A stretch of DNA of 64,000 bases from Amycolatopsis australiensis (GTDB lineage: Bacteria > Actinomycetota > Actinomycetes > Mycobacteriales > Pseudonocardiaceae): positions 186,001 through 250,000 of the forward strand of contig NZ_FPJG01000006.1 of assembly GCF_900119165.1 (NCBI RefSeq), read 5' to 3'. Position 1 is the first letter of the stretch. Every line of letters begins with the position of its first letter. The position numbers were made by a program, and so were the translations under genes. A model generated the notes under the pieces. That model was not told the DNA's origin, ran no database searches, and saw nothing but the letters and a program-made list of their open reading frames with translations. Below, piece after piece: positions 27,941 through 36,034 of the stretch.

Positions 27941-28626
27941 ACCTGGAGCGGTTCGCGGACGGCCACCTGACCAGCGTCGACGTCGCCGGGCGCCGCGTAA
28001 CGGTCGAGCTGGCGGCCTACGCGGACCACCGGCTGGTGCCGGGCGAGGTCTCGGTCGTCGAGGTGTTCGCGCTGACGGCCGACCCCGCCGAGCTGCGGAT
28101 GACCGAACCACCGGCTGCGGACCACACCATCGAGGAGCCGTCGTGGTGGGATCACGACGGCCTTCGCACGGTCGAGTTCTTCGCGCCGCTGCGGATCCGC
28201 GTGACGGCCGCGGCGTTCGAGCTGACGCGGCTGCGGACCGAACGACGGCCGGTCCGGCCCGCACCGTCGGCGACCGATTGCGCCTTCGCGACTTCGCGCC
28301 CGCCTGAACCGCGCGAGCTGGGCGGGTCCGTCGTCTGGCGCACCTACGGTGGTGACGCCGGTACACCGGCCGATCCCGACGGCTGGTTCCTCCAGCGCCG
28401 GGATCGGCCGGCGACCTCCCCGACCGGCGTCCTCTGTTCCATCGCGCCGGGCCGGGTGACGTTCCGGCGCTACGACGCCGACGACGACCTGTGGCGCGCC
28501 GTCCGGCTGGTCGCCGGCGAAGACGCGAGCCGCGCGTGGTGCGGTAACTGCGTCTTCACCCCGGCCGACTGGGTCGCCTGGGTGACCGCCGGGACCATGC
28601 CGCCCGTGGAGCGGCTCAAGCCGTGA
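27937..28626 (+). CDS. Unknown cytosolic protein coupled to the methyltransferase
   Basis: 229 residues; GTG 27937 overlaps the methyltransferase stop by four bases, strong evidence of translational coupling. No signal or membrane segment. The sequence is acidic with many beta-type stretches (LTSVDVAGRRVTVELAAYAD, VTFRRYDADDDLWRAVRLV). I do not recognise the family. It may be a partner or accessory of the methyltransferase. The 3' end runs 11 bp into the convergent secreted-protein gene. Confidence 0.7.
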   Translation: MNLERFADGHLTSVDVAGRRVTVELAAYADHRLVPGEVSVVEVFALTADPAELRMTEPPAADHTIEEPSWWDHDGLRTVEFFAPLRIRVTAAAFELTRLRTERRPVRPAPSATDCAFATSRPPEPRELGGSVVWRTYGGDAGTPADPDGWFLQRRDRPATSPTGVLCSIAPGRVTFRRYDADDDLWRAVRLVAGEDASRAWCGNCVFTPADWVAWVTAGTMPPVERLKP

Positions 28627-29104
28627 AGTGGGCCTCACCGCGGGTGGCCGGGCCGTCCGGGCTGCCGCAGTGCTGGACGAACGTCACGTCCACGCCCGTC
28701 TCGTCCAGCCGGTCGATCGTGAAGTCCGCGTAGTCGGTGCCGCAGCCCAGGCCGTTGGTGACCACGAAAATCCCCGGTGTCGGCAGCGCCGGGTCGTTCT
28801 GGCCGCGGTAACGCGCGCCCGTGTACGTCCCCGTGTGCAGCGCCTCGCCCGCCGGGGCGCTCAGCTCCACGCGCAGGTCCTTGAAGCCCGACTGCACGTC
28901 GATCTTCAGCACGCCGTTGTACTCCCAGACGGCGATCTCGTCGCCCGGGGCCGAGTACCGGGCGCTCCCCTGCAGCGGCCAGGCGCCGTTTTCCGAGGTG
29001 TACGCGACCGTCTGCACCGGATCCGCCGAAGCTGCCGGGACGGTCACCGCCGCCAGTGCCAGCGCCGCCGACGTCACGACCAACGCACGACCGAACGAAT
29101 TCAT
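28616..29104 (-). CDS. Secreted protein of unknown function
   Basis: 162 residues. Signal peptide through ASADP (about residue 29). The mature part is predicted beta-rich with two Cys (in GLGCGTDY and QHCGSPD) that could pair. No known family is recognised. Extracellular and probably small beta-sandwich. It is separated by 134 bp from the DUF2000 gene on the same strand and likely has its own promoter. Confidence 0.75.
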   Translation of the reverse strand: MNSFGRALVVTSAALALAAVTVPAASADPVQTVAYTSENGAWPLQGSARYSAPGDEIAVWEYNGVLKIDVQSGFKDLRVELSAPAGEALHTGTYTGARYRGQNDPALPTPGIFVVTNGLGCGTDYADFTIDRLDETGVDVTFVQHCGSPDGPATRGEAHFTA

Positions 29105-29238
29105 GTGGAACCTCCCCTGTCCCGCCGCCTCGCGCGGCGCCGCCGCCGATCATGGCAGCGGACCCGTGCCCGACTGGGGCTTTTGCGCTGTTCCCCACGG
29201 TTTTCCCAGTTGGGCAACCTTCGCTCGCGCCGGCGCGT

Positions 29239-29652
29239 CTACTGATGAAGGGAAGCTCCCTTGAGGATCTTGTCCACGGCGTTCTTCGGGCCGTGCACCG
29301 CGAGCCCGGCCAGCGCCAGCTTCTCGGCCGGTACCGCGCGGACCGCCGCCCGGTTGTCGGCGTCGTTCCCGGTGTGGAACAGCTCGTCGGTGAAGATCGA
29401 GAACCGCAGGCCGCGGCCCAGCGCGCGGCCGTGCGCCGCCGTCAGGACCGCCGCCGAGCCGGAGAACACCAGCACCGGCTGGCCGAACATCGGCAGGTAC
29501 TCCGTGTCGTCGGCGTCGAAGTACGGTTCACCCATCAGCTCCGGCGTCACGTGCGCGATTCCGCTCACCAGGAACGCGGTGACGTTCAGCCGCTGCCAGG
29601 ACGCCAGGTCGTCACGCAGCAGGACGGCGATCTTCGTGTCGAAGGAACTCAT
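29239..29652 (-). CDS. DUF2000 family protein
   Basis: 137 residues. Pattern of DUF2000 (a PTH2-like fold): TKIAVLLRDDLASWQRLNV, AFLVSGIAHVTPELMGEPY, and later FTDELFHTGNDADNR. It is divergent from an AraC-type regulator only 50 bp away, a pairing that suggests it is the regulated target. Biochemical role unknown. Confidence 0.85.
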   Translation of the reverse strand: MSSFDTKIAVLLRDDLASWQRLNVTAFLVSGIAHVTPELMGEPYFDADDTEYLPMFGQPVLVFSGSAAVLTAAHGRALGRGLRFSIFTDELFHTGNDADNRAAVRAVPAEKLALAGLAVHGPKNAVDKILKGASLHQ

Positions 29653-29702
29653 GCCGGACAGACTCGACCGGCGGCCACCCGTGCGTCTTGTACGTTCTTG
29701 AC

Positions 29703-30479
29703 ATGGCGCACGTCGCGGCTTGGCGGCCGGCGGTCCCGGGGATCGCCGAGGTGTTCCACGCGCGCTTCACCACCCACGCCTACCCGCCGCACACGCACGA
29801 CACGTGGACGCTGCTGATCGTCGACGACGGCGTCATCCGCTACGACCTGGACCGCCACCACCACGGCGCACTCGGCCCGGCCGTGACGCTGCTGCCGCCG
29901 AACGTCGCGCACGACGGCCGCGCCGCGACCAGCCACGGCTTCCGCAAGCGCGTGCTCTACCTGGACACGTCGGTGCTGGGCGAAGACCTGGCCGGCGCGG
30001 CGGTCGACCGGCCGAGCGTCGCCGACGGCGTCCTGCGCACCCGCATCCACCAGCTGCACGAGTCGCTCACTCACCCGGGCGACGCGCTGGAGGCCGAGAG
30101 CCGGCTCGCGCTGGTCGCCAACCGGCTCCGCGGCCACCTGGGGAAACCGGCTTCGCACGAGCCGAAACGCGGTCTCGCCGACGACCTGCGCGAGCTTCTC
30201 GACGCGAAGCTGCCCGAAGCGCTGACGCTGGCCGAAGCCGCCGAGACGCTGGGCGCGCACCCCGCGCACCTGGTCCGCAGCTTCGGAAGCCGGTTCGGCC
30301 TGCCGCCGCACCGCTACGTAACGGGCCGCCGCGTCGACCGCGCCCGGCGGCTGCTGCTCGACGGCTCCCCCGCCGCCGACGTCGCCGCCGCGGCCGGGTT
30401 CACCGACCAGGCCCACCTGACGCGGCACTTCAAGCGCTACCTGGGCACGACGCCGTCGCGCTACGCGAAAATCCGGTGA
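29703..30479 (+). CDS. AraC-family transcriptional regulator
   Basis: 258 residues. An N-terminal cupin-like sensor (HAYPPHTHDTWTLLIVDDG) is followed by a double helix-turn-helix at the C-terminus: LTLAEAAETLGAHPAHLVRSF and AADVAAAAGFTDQAHLTRHF with the family signature KRYLGTTPSRY. ATG 29703 is preferred; a TTG further upstream lacks a ribosome site. It probably controls the divergent DUF2000 gene and itself. Confidence 0.9.
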   Translation: MAHVAAWRPAVPGIAEVFHARFTTHAYPPHTHDTWTLLIVDDGVIRYDLDRHHHGALGPAVTLLPPNVAHDGRAATSHGFRKRVLYLDTSVLGEDLAGAAVDRPSVADGVLRTRIHQLHESLTHPGDALEAESRLALVANRLRGHLGKPASHEPKRGLADDLRELLDAKLPEALTLAEAAETLGAHPAHLVRSFGSRFGLPPHRYVTGRRVDRARRLLLDGSPAADVAAAAGFTDQAHLTRHFKRYLGTTPSRYAKIR

Positions 30480-30500
30480 CGGCGTCGTTACGATCCGGAC

Positions 30501-31004
30501 ATGGGGTTCCTCGCCAGGATCGGTGGCCTGCGGTTCGCGGTCGCCGTCCTCACCGCCATGACCGCCCTCCAGATGACGCTCATCGCGTTCGGCAACATCA
30601 CCGACTTCGGCACGAACCAGGCCTTCGTCCAGCACGTGCTCGCGATGGACACGACGTTCCGCTCACCGCACATGATGTGGCGCGCGATCACCAGCCCCGG
30701 CCTGCAGAACGCGGCGTACGTCGTGATCATCGCGTGGGAGACGCTGACGGCGCTGGTCCTGATCGCCGCGCTGGTCCAGTGGATCCGGGCGAAGGACGCG
30801 ACGGCCCGGCGGCTCTCGACGCTCGGCTGGGTGATGTGGGTGCTGCTGTTCGGCGTCGGCTTCCTCGCCATCGGCGGCGAGTGGTTCCAGATGTGGCAGT
30901 CGGAGAAGTGGAACGGCCTGCAGCCCGCGCTGCAGAACTTCCTGATCGCGACGGTCGCGCTGGTCGTCGCCCAGCTGCCTGCCGGGAAAACTGTGTCAAG
31001 ATGA
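30501..31004 (+). CDS. DUF2165 small membrane protein
   Basis: 167 residues with four membrane helices: about 10-30, 73-93, 107-127 and 138-158. The family pattern is visible in FGNITDFGTNQAFVQHVLAM and FGVGFLAIGGEWFQMWQSEKWNG. Function unknown. It starts 21 bp after the AraC gene and 4 bp before the next gene, so a short operon is possible. Confidence 0.85.
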   Translation: MGFLARIGGLRFAVAVLTAMTALQMTLIAFGNITDFGTNQAFVQHVLAMDTTFRSPHMMWRAITSPGLQNAAYVVIIAWETLTALVLIAALVQWIRAKDATARRLSTLGWVMWVLLFGVGFLAIGGEWFQMWQSEKWNGLQPALQNFLIATVALVVAQLPAGKTVSR

Positions 31005-31008
31005 CCGC

Positions 31009-31590
31009 ATGCTGCGCGAACTGCACCTGACCGGCGACCCGGCGGCCGACAAGCTGCTCAACGACGACCCGTTCGCCCTGCTCGTCGGCATGCTCCTCGA
31101 CCAGCAGTACCCGATGGAGCACGCGTTCGCCGGCCCGCGGAAGATCGCCGACCGGATGGACGGCTTCGACATCGCCAAGATCGCCGCGACCGACGTCGAG
31201 ACCTTCGTGGAGCTGTGCGTGACGCCGCCCGCCATCCACCGCTACGGCGGCTCGATGGCCCGCCGCGTCCACGCGCTCGCCCAGCACATCATCGAGAAGT
31301 ACGACGGCCGCACCGAAGGGATCTGGCTCGACGGGCGCCCGAAGCCGGACGGCCCGGAGGTGTTGAAGCGCCTGAAGGCGCTGCCCGGGTTCGGTGAGCA
31401 GAAGGCCAAGATCTTCCTGGCGCTGCTGGGCAAACAGCGCGGAGTCCAGCCGAAGGGCTGGCGCGAGGCGGCCGGCGCGTACGGCGACCGCGGCTCCCGC
31501 CGGTCGATCGCCGACGTCACGAACGCCGAGACGCTCGCCGAGGTCCGGGCGTTCAAGAAGGCCGCCAAGGCCGCGGCCGCGTCAAGCTAG
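31009..31590 (+). CDS. HhH-GPD-type base-excision repair protein
   Basis: 193 residues, matching the actinobacterial HhH-GPD base-excision DNA repair family. It begins LHLTGDPAADKLLNDDPFALLVGMLLDQQ, the usual start of this family, has a middle VTPPAIHRYGG and the helix-hairpin-helix LKALPGFGEQKAKIFLALLG. No Cys cluster for iron-sulfur is present. Presumed DNA glycosylase or related role. Its stop overlaps the end of a decayed gene on the opposite strand. Confidence 0.85.
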   Translation: MLRELHLTGDPAADKLLNDDPFALLVGMLLDQQYPMEHAFAGPRKIADRMDGFDIAKIAATDVETFVELCVTPPAIHRYGGSMARRVHALAQHIIEKYDGRTEGIWLDGRPKPDGPEVLKRLKALPGFGEQKAKIFLALLGKQRGVQPKGWREAAGAYGDRGSRRSIADVTNAETLAEVRAFKKAAKAAAASS

Positions 31591-31864
31591 CGCACCCAGA
31601 CGCGCGGCGGGTCTAGCGGACGCGTGCCGTGGTCCAGCGCGCCCCGCAGTGCGTCGCCGTGTTCGTAGCCCATCACCGGCAGGCCCAACAGCCGTCCGAG
31701 ACGTCGATGCGCGGGAGAATGTCGGCCGCCGTAGCGCGCGGATCGAGCGTCACGGCGTCCGGGAAGTACTCCGGCGTGCGCGTGGGGCTCGTCCAGGCAA
31801 GCGGGCCGAACTCTCCGCCGCAGAGCAGGTCGCGCCAGGCGGCGTTCTCCGCGACCGCTGATTC
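31587..31864 (-). pseudogene. Decayed acetyltransferase-like (GNAT) remnant
   Basis: Two pieces of one plausible protein lie in different frames. The first (31864 to about 31690) translates with WRDLLCGGEFGPLAWT and RTPEYFPDAVTL, the second (about 31690 to 31587) with LPVMGYEHGDALRGALDHG and ends PRVWVR. Both look like parts of actinobacterial GNAT proteins that I recall as longer and continuous; the centre appears deleted and shifted. The upstream end merges out of frame with the C-terminus of the aminopropyltransferase-like gene. The identity is inferred from pattern memory; the broken reading is seen directly. Confidence 0.5.
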
Positions 31865-32490
31865 CGCGCGAACCACAGCACGTCCGGTTCGCCGCGGGGC
31901 ACCTCGACCGGCACTTCCCGGACCGAAGCGAAGTGCGTGCGCAGCCGGGTCGCGAACTCCGGCGCCGCACCCGCGCTCCACACCGCCAGCACCCCGCCCG
32001 GGTTCAGCAGCTCCGCCAGCCGGGCCAGCCCGGCGTCGGAATACAGCGCCGCGTTGCTTTCCGTGACCGTCCACTCGGGACCGTTGTCGACGTCCAGGCA
32101 CAGCGCGTCGAAGCGATCCGACGTCGAGGCCAGCCACGGGACCAGGTCCGTCTCCACCAGGCGGACTCGCGGATCGGCCAGCGCGTCGCCGTGGACTGTC
32201 CGAAGTGGACCCTCCCGGTTCCACGCGATCACCGCCGGCTCGCGTTCCACCACCACGACCGAAGCCGCGCCCGCGTCGAGGGCCGCGCGGAGGGAGAAGC
32301 CGACACCCAAGCCGCCGATCAGCACCGACGCGCCCGGCGTCAGCGCGCCGGTCACCAGGAGGCGCTCGGACTCGCCGTTGCGGGTGTCCATCAGGAAAAC
32401 GCCGTTCTCGATCACTTCGTAGGCGTGGCCGTCGCGACGCAGCACGAGTTCGCCGACGCGGCCCCGGACCGATTCCACCACCTCGACCAT
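31750..32490 (-). CDS. Spermidine-synthase-like protein with abnormal C-terminus
   Basis: 246 residues from ATG 32490. SAM-type binding fold of the spermidine synthase superfamily: SVLIGGLGVGFSLRAALDAG, VVVVEREPAVIAWNR, and DALCLDVDNGPEW. Homologous character stops at about VLWFARN (31861); the last roughly 37 residues read through the neighbouring acetyltransferase remnant in another frame and are Ser/Arg/Pro-rich. A deletion probably removed the original stop. Whether the product is active is not known; the core domain is intact. Polyamine or another small-molecule target is unproven. Confidence 0.75.
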   Translation of the reverse strand: MVEVVESVRGRVGELVLRRDGHAYEVIENGVFLMDTRNGESERLLVTGALTPGASVLIGGLGVGFSLRAALDAGAASVVVVEREPAVIAWNREGPLRTVHGDALADPRVRLVETDLVPWLASTSDRFDALCLDVDNGPEWTVTESNAALYSDAGLARLAELLNPGGVLAVWSAGAAPEFATRLRTHFASVREVPVEVPRGEPDVLWFARNQRSRRTPPGATCSAAESSARLPGRAPRARRSTSRTP

Positions 32491-32548
32491 GCTCCGACCT
32501 TCTCACGAGCGGCCGCCGCTCCTACCCTGGACACGGGAGGTGAAACCC

Positions 32549-32737
32549 ATGCACGCAGGAGTAGGAGACGAGATCCAGGTCCACGGCCGGACGGTCGGGG
32601 CCGCCGAGCACCGCGGCGAGATCATCGAAGTCCGCGGGCCCGACGGCGCACCGCCCTACCTCGTGCGGTTCGCCGACGGGCACGAGGCCCTGGTCTACCC
32701 CGGGCCCGACTGCGAAGTGCAGGCGCGCGCCGACTAG
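32549..32737 (+). CDS. DUF1918 small protein
   Basis: 62 residues from ATG 32549 behind GGGAGG. Typical DUF1918 SH3-like barrel: VGDEIQVHGRTVGAAEHRGEI, then PPYLVRFADGHEALVYPGPD. Function unknown; common in actinobacteria. It overlaps the end of the convergent MFS gene by four bases. Confidence 0.88.
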   Translation: MHAGVGDEIQVHGRTVGAAEHRGEIIEVRGPDGAPPYLVRFADGHEALVYPGPDCEVQARAD

Positions 32738-33912
32738 CCGACGGCGACCTGTTCCCGGGGCTCGCGGACCCGCCCCCACGCCGCACCCACGAGCAGCAGG
32801 GCCAGCAGCGTCAGCGCGGCCGCGACCTCGGGCAGCAGCAGCGGCCCGCCGGACGACAGGACCGCCCCGCCGACGACACCGGACAGGCCGACGCCCAGGT
32901 AGATCGCCGACGCGTTGAGCGAGAGCACCAGGCCGGCGTGGCCCGGGGACAGCTCGATCAGGCGGTGCTGCACCGGCGGGTTGAACGACCACGTCGCCAG
33001 GCCCCACACGAACAGCGCGATCGCGGCCCCGATGGTCGTCGCGGTCGCGATCGGCAGCAGGGCCATCACGACGGTGATCGACGCCGTCACGACGAGCAGC
33101 GGGCCGCGCGAGCCCCAGCGGTCGACCGCCCGGCCACCCGCGAAGTTGCCGACCGCGCCACCGACGCCGTAGCAGAACAGCAGCACCGTCACCGTCGTGC
33201 CGTGGACGCCCGCGGTCGCGGCCAGCAACGGCGACACGAACGTGTACACCATGAACGCCGCCAGGCACGCCAGGATCGTCGTGGCCAGCATGACGAGCAC
33301 CCGCGGGTCACGGCCGGCGGCGAACCGCTCGGCGAGCCGCACCCGCGGCGGCGCGGCGACCGTCGGCAGCGCCAGCCGCACGGCCAGCGCGCTCGCCAGC
33401 GAGAACGCCGCGACCAACGCGAACGCCGCCCGGTAGCCGAGGTGCTGCGAAATGAGGCTGCCGAGCGGGACACCGAAGATGAGCGCGACGGTCAAGCCGC
33501 CGAACACGAGCGCGACCGCGCGGCCGCGGCGTTCCGGAGCGGTCAGCTCGGCCGCCACCGCGCTCGCCGCCGGGGTGAACACCGCGGCGCCGACCGCGGT
33601 CACCACCCGCGCCACCAGCAGCGTGCCGTAGCCCGGCGCCAGCGCGGCGAACAGGTTGCCCGCCCCGGTGACGGCGAGCGCGGCGACCAGCAGCGCCCTC
33701 CGCTCCCAGGTGCCGGTGACGGCGGCGAAGATCGGCGAGCCGACCGCGTACGCGATGGCGAAGGCGGTCACGAGCTGCGCCGCGGCCGTGGCCGAGACGT
33801 GCAGCTCGCCGGTCAGCGCCGGCAGCAGCCCGGCGACGATGTACCCGCTGGTCCCGACACCGAACGCGCCGAACGCCAGCACCGAGATCCTTGAGGACGA
33901 GGGTGTGGACAT
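32734..33912 (-). CDS. MFS transporter (DHA1 type, AraJ-like)
   Basis: 392 residues with 12 predicted helices. N-terminal signature LAFGAFGVGTSGYIVAGLLP and an MFS loop motif after helix 2 (GTWERRALLV), with GVPLGSLISQHLGYRAAF (antiporter motif C region) in helix 5. The family exports drugs or sugars. It faces an ArsR-type regulator across a 107-bp region with operator-like repeats, so regulated efflux is likely; the inducer is unknown. Confidence 0.88.
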   Translation of the reverse strand: MSTPSSSRISVLAFGAFGVGTSGYIVAGLLPALTGELHVSATAAAQLVTAFAIAYAVGSPIFAAVTGTWERRALLVAALAVTGAGNLFAALAPGYGTLLVARVVTAVGAAVFTPAASAVAAELTAPERRGRAVALVFGGLTVALIFGVPLGSLISQHLGYRAAFALVAAFSLASALAVRLALPTVAAPPRVRLAERFAAGRDPRVLVMLATTILACLAAFMVYTFVSPLLAATAGVHGTTVTVLLFCYGVGGAVGNFAGGRAVDRWGSRGPLLVVTASITVVMALLPIATATTIGAAIALFVWGLATWSFNPPVQHRLIELSPGHAGLVLSLNASAIYLGVGLSGVVGGAVLSSGGPLLLPEVAAALTLLALLLVGAAWGRVREPREQVAVG

Positions 33913-33954
33913 GGACTGAGCCCCAAGCTGAACAGGGATTGGTTCGATGAACGT

Positions 33955-33980
33955 CGTAGTTCGACAGTTACCGTACTACG
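33955..33980. promoter_or_regulatory. Operator-like inverted repeat between MFS and ArsR genes
   Basis: CGTAGT (33955-33960) and ACTACG (33975-33980) form an inverted repeat with a 14-base spacer; a third related half, GTCGTAC, lies at 34004-34010 over the -10 of the ArsR gene. The position fits autoregulation and control of the divergent exporter. Confidence 0.5.
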
Positions 33981-34007
33981 TCCCCGCGACAATTTCGACA
34001 TGCGTCG

Positions 34008-34013
34008 TACAAT
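34008..34013 (+). promoter_or_regulatory. -10 element giving a probable leaderless ArsR mRNA
   Basis: TACAAT ends six bases before ATG 34020, and no ribosome site is present. Initiation seven bases downstream would fall on the ATG itself, the pattern of a leaderless transcript, which is common in actinobacteria. Confidence 0.55.
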
Positions 34014-34019
34014 GGGTCC

Positions 34020-34343
34020 ATGGCCAAGTCCGTCACCCTGCCGCCGCTCGTCCACCCGAACCGGGACGAGATCACCGTCGAAGGCGTGCTGCGCGCCCTC
34101 GCCGACCCGGTGCGGCTGGCGATCGTCCGGCAGCTCGCGGCCGCGGACCGCGAGATCGCCTGCGGGGGGCTGACCGTGCCGGTGACGAAGTCCACACTCA
34201 CCCACCACCTCGCCATCCTGCGGCAGGCCGGCGTCGTGGCCGGCCGCCAGGAAGGCACGACCCGGTTCAACTCGTTGCGCCGCAACGATCTCGACGCCCT
34301 GTTCCCCGGCCTGCTCGACGGGGTGCTGGCCGCGCCGCGGTAA
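34020..34343 (+). CDS. ArsR-type winged-helix regulator
   Basis: 107 residues. Helix-turn-helix of the ArsR/HTH_20 class: VLRALADPVRLAIVRQLAAA, recognition part TKSTLTHHLAILRQAGVV, wing GRQEGTTRFNSLRR. No clear Cys metal site (only one Cys, IACGG), so it is more likely a redox or ligand sensor. Divergent from an MFS exporter and upstream of a second MFS gene. Confidence 0.88.
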   Translation: MAKSVTLPPLVHPNRDEITVEGVLRALADPVRLAIVRQLAAADREIACGGLTVPVTKSTLTHHLAILRQAGVVAGRQEGTTRFNSLRRNDLDALFPGLLDGVLAAPR

Positions 34344-34529
34344 CCCGTGTGGATCGTCACCCGATATCGGGATGACAACGACCCCCTTCGTCGGTTGAAC
34401 TGTGCGTAGGACAGCTCACGGCGCTGGGGCCGCATGGCTGTCTTAAATTTTGTCCCTGTACTGAACCGATCCAGTAAACCCCGGCCGGGATTGGCTCGGT
34501 AATCGTTTACCCACCCTGGAAGGAGTGCC

Positions 34530-35714
34530 GTGCCCGTCGCGCTGCTCGCGCTCGCCATCGGAGCTTTCGGCATCGGGACCACCGAGTTCGTCATGATGGG
34601 CGTGCTGCCACAGGCGGCCGCCGACTTCGGCGTCGACATCCCGACCGCCGGCCACCTCATCTCCGCCTACGCCCTCGGCGTCGTCGTCGGCGCCCCCCTG
34701 CTCACCGCCGTCGCCGTGCGGCTGCCGCGCAAGACCATGCTGCTGGCCATGATGGGCCTGTTCACGCTGGGCAACGGCCTGTTCGCGCTGTCGCCCAACC
34801 AGGAGTTCGGCGTCGCGTTCCGGTTCCTCGCCGGCCTGCCCCACGGCGCGTTCTTCGGCGCCGGCGCGGTCGTCGCCTCCAGCCTCGTCGGCGCCGGTCA
34901 GCGCGCCAAGGCCGTGTCTCTGATGTTCCTCGGCCTGACCCTGGCGAACGTCATCGGCGTGCCGCTGGGCACGCTGCTCGGCCAGCAGGTCGGCTGGCGT
35001 GCCACCTTCGGCGTCGTCGCCGTGATCGGGCTGGTCGCCATCGCGGCCATCGCGAAGCTCGTCCCGCACCAGGGCAAGCCGTCGGCCGAAGCGTCGCTGC
35101 GCAACGAACTCGGCGCGTTCAAGCGGCCGCAGGTGCACCTGGCGCTGGCCATCGTCACGTTCGGGCTGGGCGGCGTGTTCGCCTGCCTGTCCTACATCAC
35201 GCCGATGCTGACCGACGTCGCCGGCTACTCGCCGTCGAACGTCACGCTGCTGCTGTCGCTGGCCGGGGTCGGCATGACGATCGGCAACCTGCTCGGCGGC
35301 CGGCTGGCCGACCGCGCGCTGATGCCGAGCCTCTACGTCGCGCTGCTCGCGCTGGCGTGTGTGCTGGGGATCTTCACGATCACGGCGCAGGGCAAGGTCG
35401 GCGCGGCGATCACGATCTTCTTCGTCGGTGTCGCCGGGTTCATGATCGGCCCGATGATGCAGGCGCGGATCATGGAGAAGGCGGGCGGCACTCCGTCCCT
35501 GGTGTCGGCCGCCGTCCAATCCGCGTTCAACATCGCCAACTCGATCGGGGCCTACCTCGGCGGGCTGGTGATCGCCGGTGGCCTCGGCCTGGTCGCCCCC
35601 AACTGGGTCGGCGCGCTCCTGGCCGTCTTCGGCCTGACGCTGGCGATCGTCTCCGGCACGCTCGACCGGCGGGAGGCCAAGGCCGGACGCCGCGAGCTGG
35701 CCATGGCGTCCTAA
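34530..35714 (+). CDS. MFS transporter (DHA1 type), second copy
   Basis: 394 residues starting at GTG 34530 behind AAGGAG. 12 helices; opening LAIGAFGIGTTEFVMMGVLP is the YdhP/AraJ/SotB-type signature, with a motif A equivalent (VRLPRKTMLL) and GVPLGTLLGQQVGWRATFG. It resembles the divergent MFS at 32734-33912 but is not a copy. Possibly also under the ArsR protein encoded just upstream. Its own 186-bp gap includes a TTTACC-rich patch. Confidence 0.88.
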   Translation: MPVALLALAIGAFGIGTTEFVMMGVLPQAAADFGVDIPTAGHLISAYALGVVVGAPLLTAVAVRLPRKTMLLAMMGLFTLGNGLFALSPNQEFGVAFRFLAGLPHGAFFGAGAVVASSLVGAGQRAKAVSLMFLGLTLANVIGVPLGTLLGQQVGWRATFGVVAVIGLVAIAAIAKLVPHQGKPSAEASLRNELGAFKRPQVHLALAIVTFGLGGVFACLSYITPMLTDVAGYSPSNVTLLLSLAGVGMTIGNLLGGRLADRALMPSLYVALLALACVLGIFTITAQGKVGAAITIFFVGVAGFMIGPMMQARIMEKAGGTPSLVSAAVQSAFNIANSIGAYLGGLVIAGGLGLVAPNWVGALLAVFGLTLAIVSGTLDRREAKAGRRELAMAS

Positions 35715-36034
35715 GAGGAACCGAACGGGCCGCCGATGATGGTCAGGGCCACGTAGAGGATGCCCGCCGCGAGGGCCGTGTACGTCACGACGTCGACGAC
35801 CTTGCCGCGGATCGCCAGCAGTCCCGCCCTGGCCGCCGGCAGCACCGCCCGCAGCACCCCGGCGAGGAGGAGCGCGGCGCCGATCAGCGCCGCGCCCTCC
35901 CGCCAGTGGTACTGGACGATCCGCAGGGCCGCCACGGCCACCACCAGCAGCACCACCGCGAACGGCAGCTGGGCGAACCGGGCCTGCCCGCTCCGGCGGT
36001 CGCCGATGTCCCGCCGGTCCTGGGTCACGGTCAT
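35711..36034 (-). CDS. DUF3017 membrane protein
   Basis: 107 residues. A charged N-terminal 20 residues are followed by three hydrophobic helices (about 24-40, 45-62 and 83-102). DUF3017 proteins sit next to folD in many actinobacteria, and here the ATG overlaps the folD stop by one base. Function unknown. Confidence 0.82.
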   Translation of the reverse strand: MTVTQDRRDIGDRRSGQARFAQLPFAVVLLVVAVAALRIVQYHWREGAALIGAALLLAGVLRAVLPAARAGLLAIRGKVVDVVTYTALAAGILYVALTIIGGPFGSS

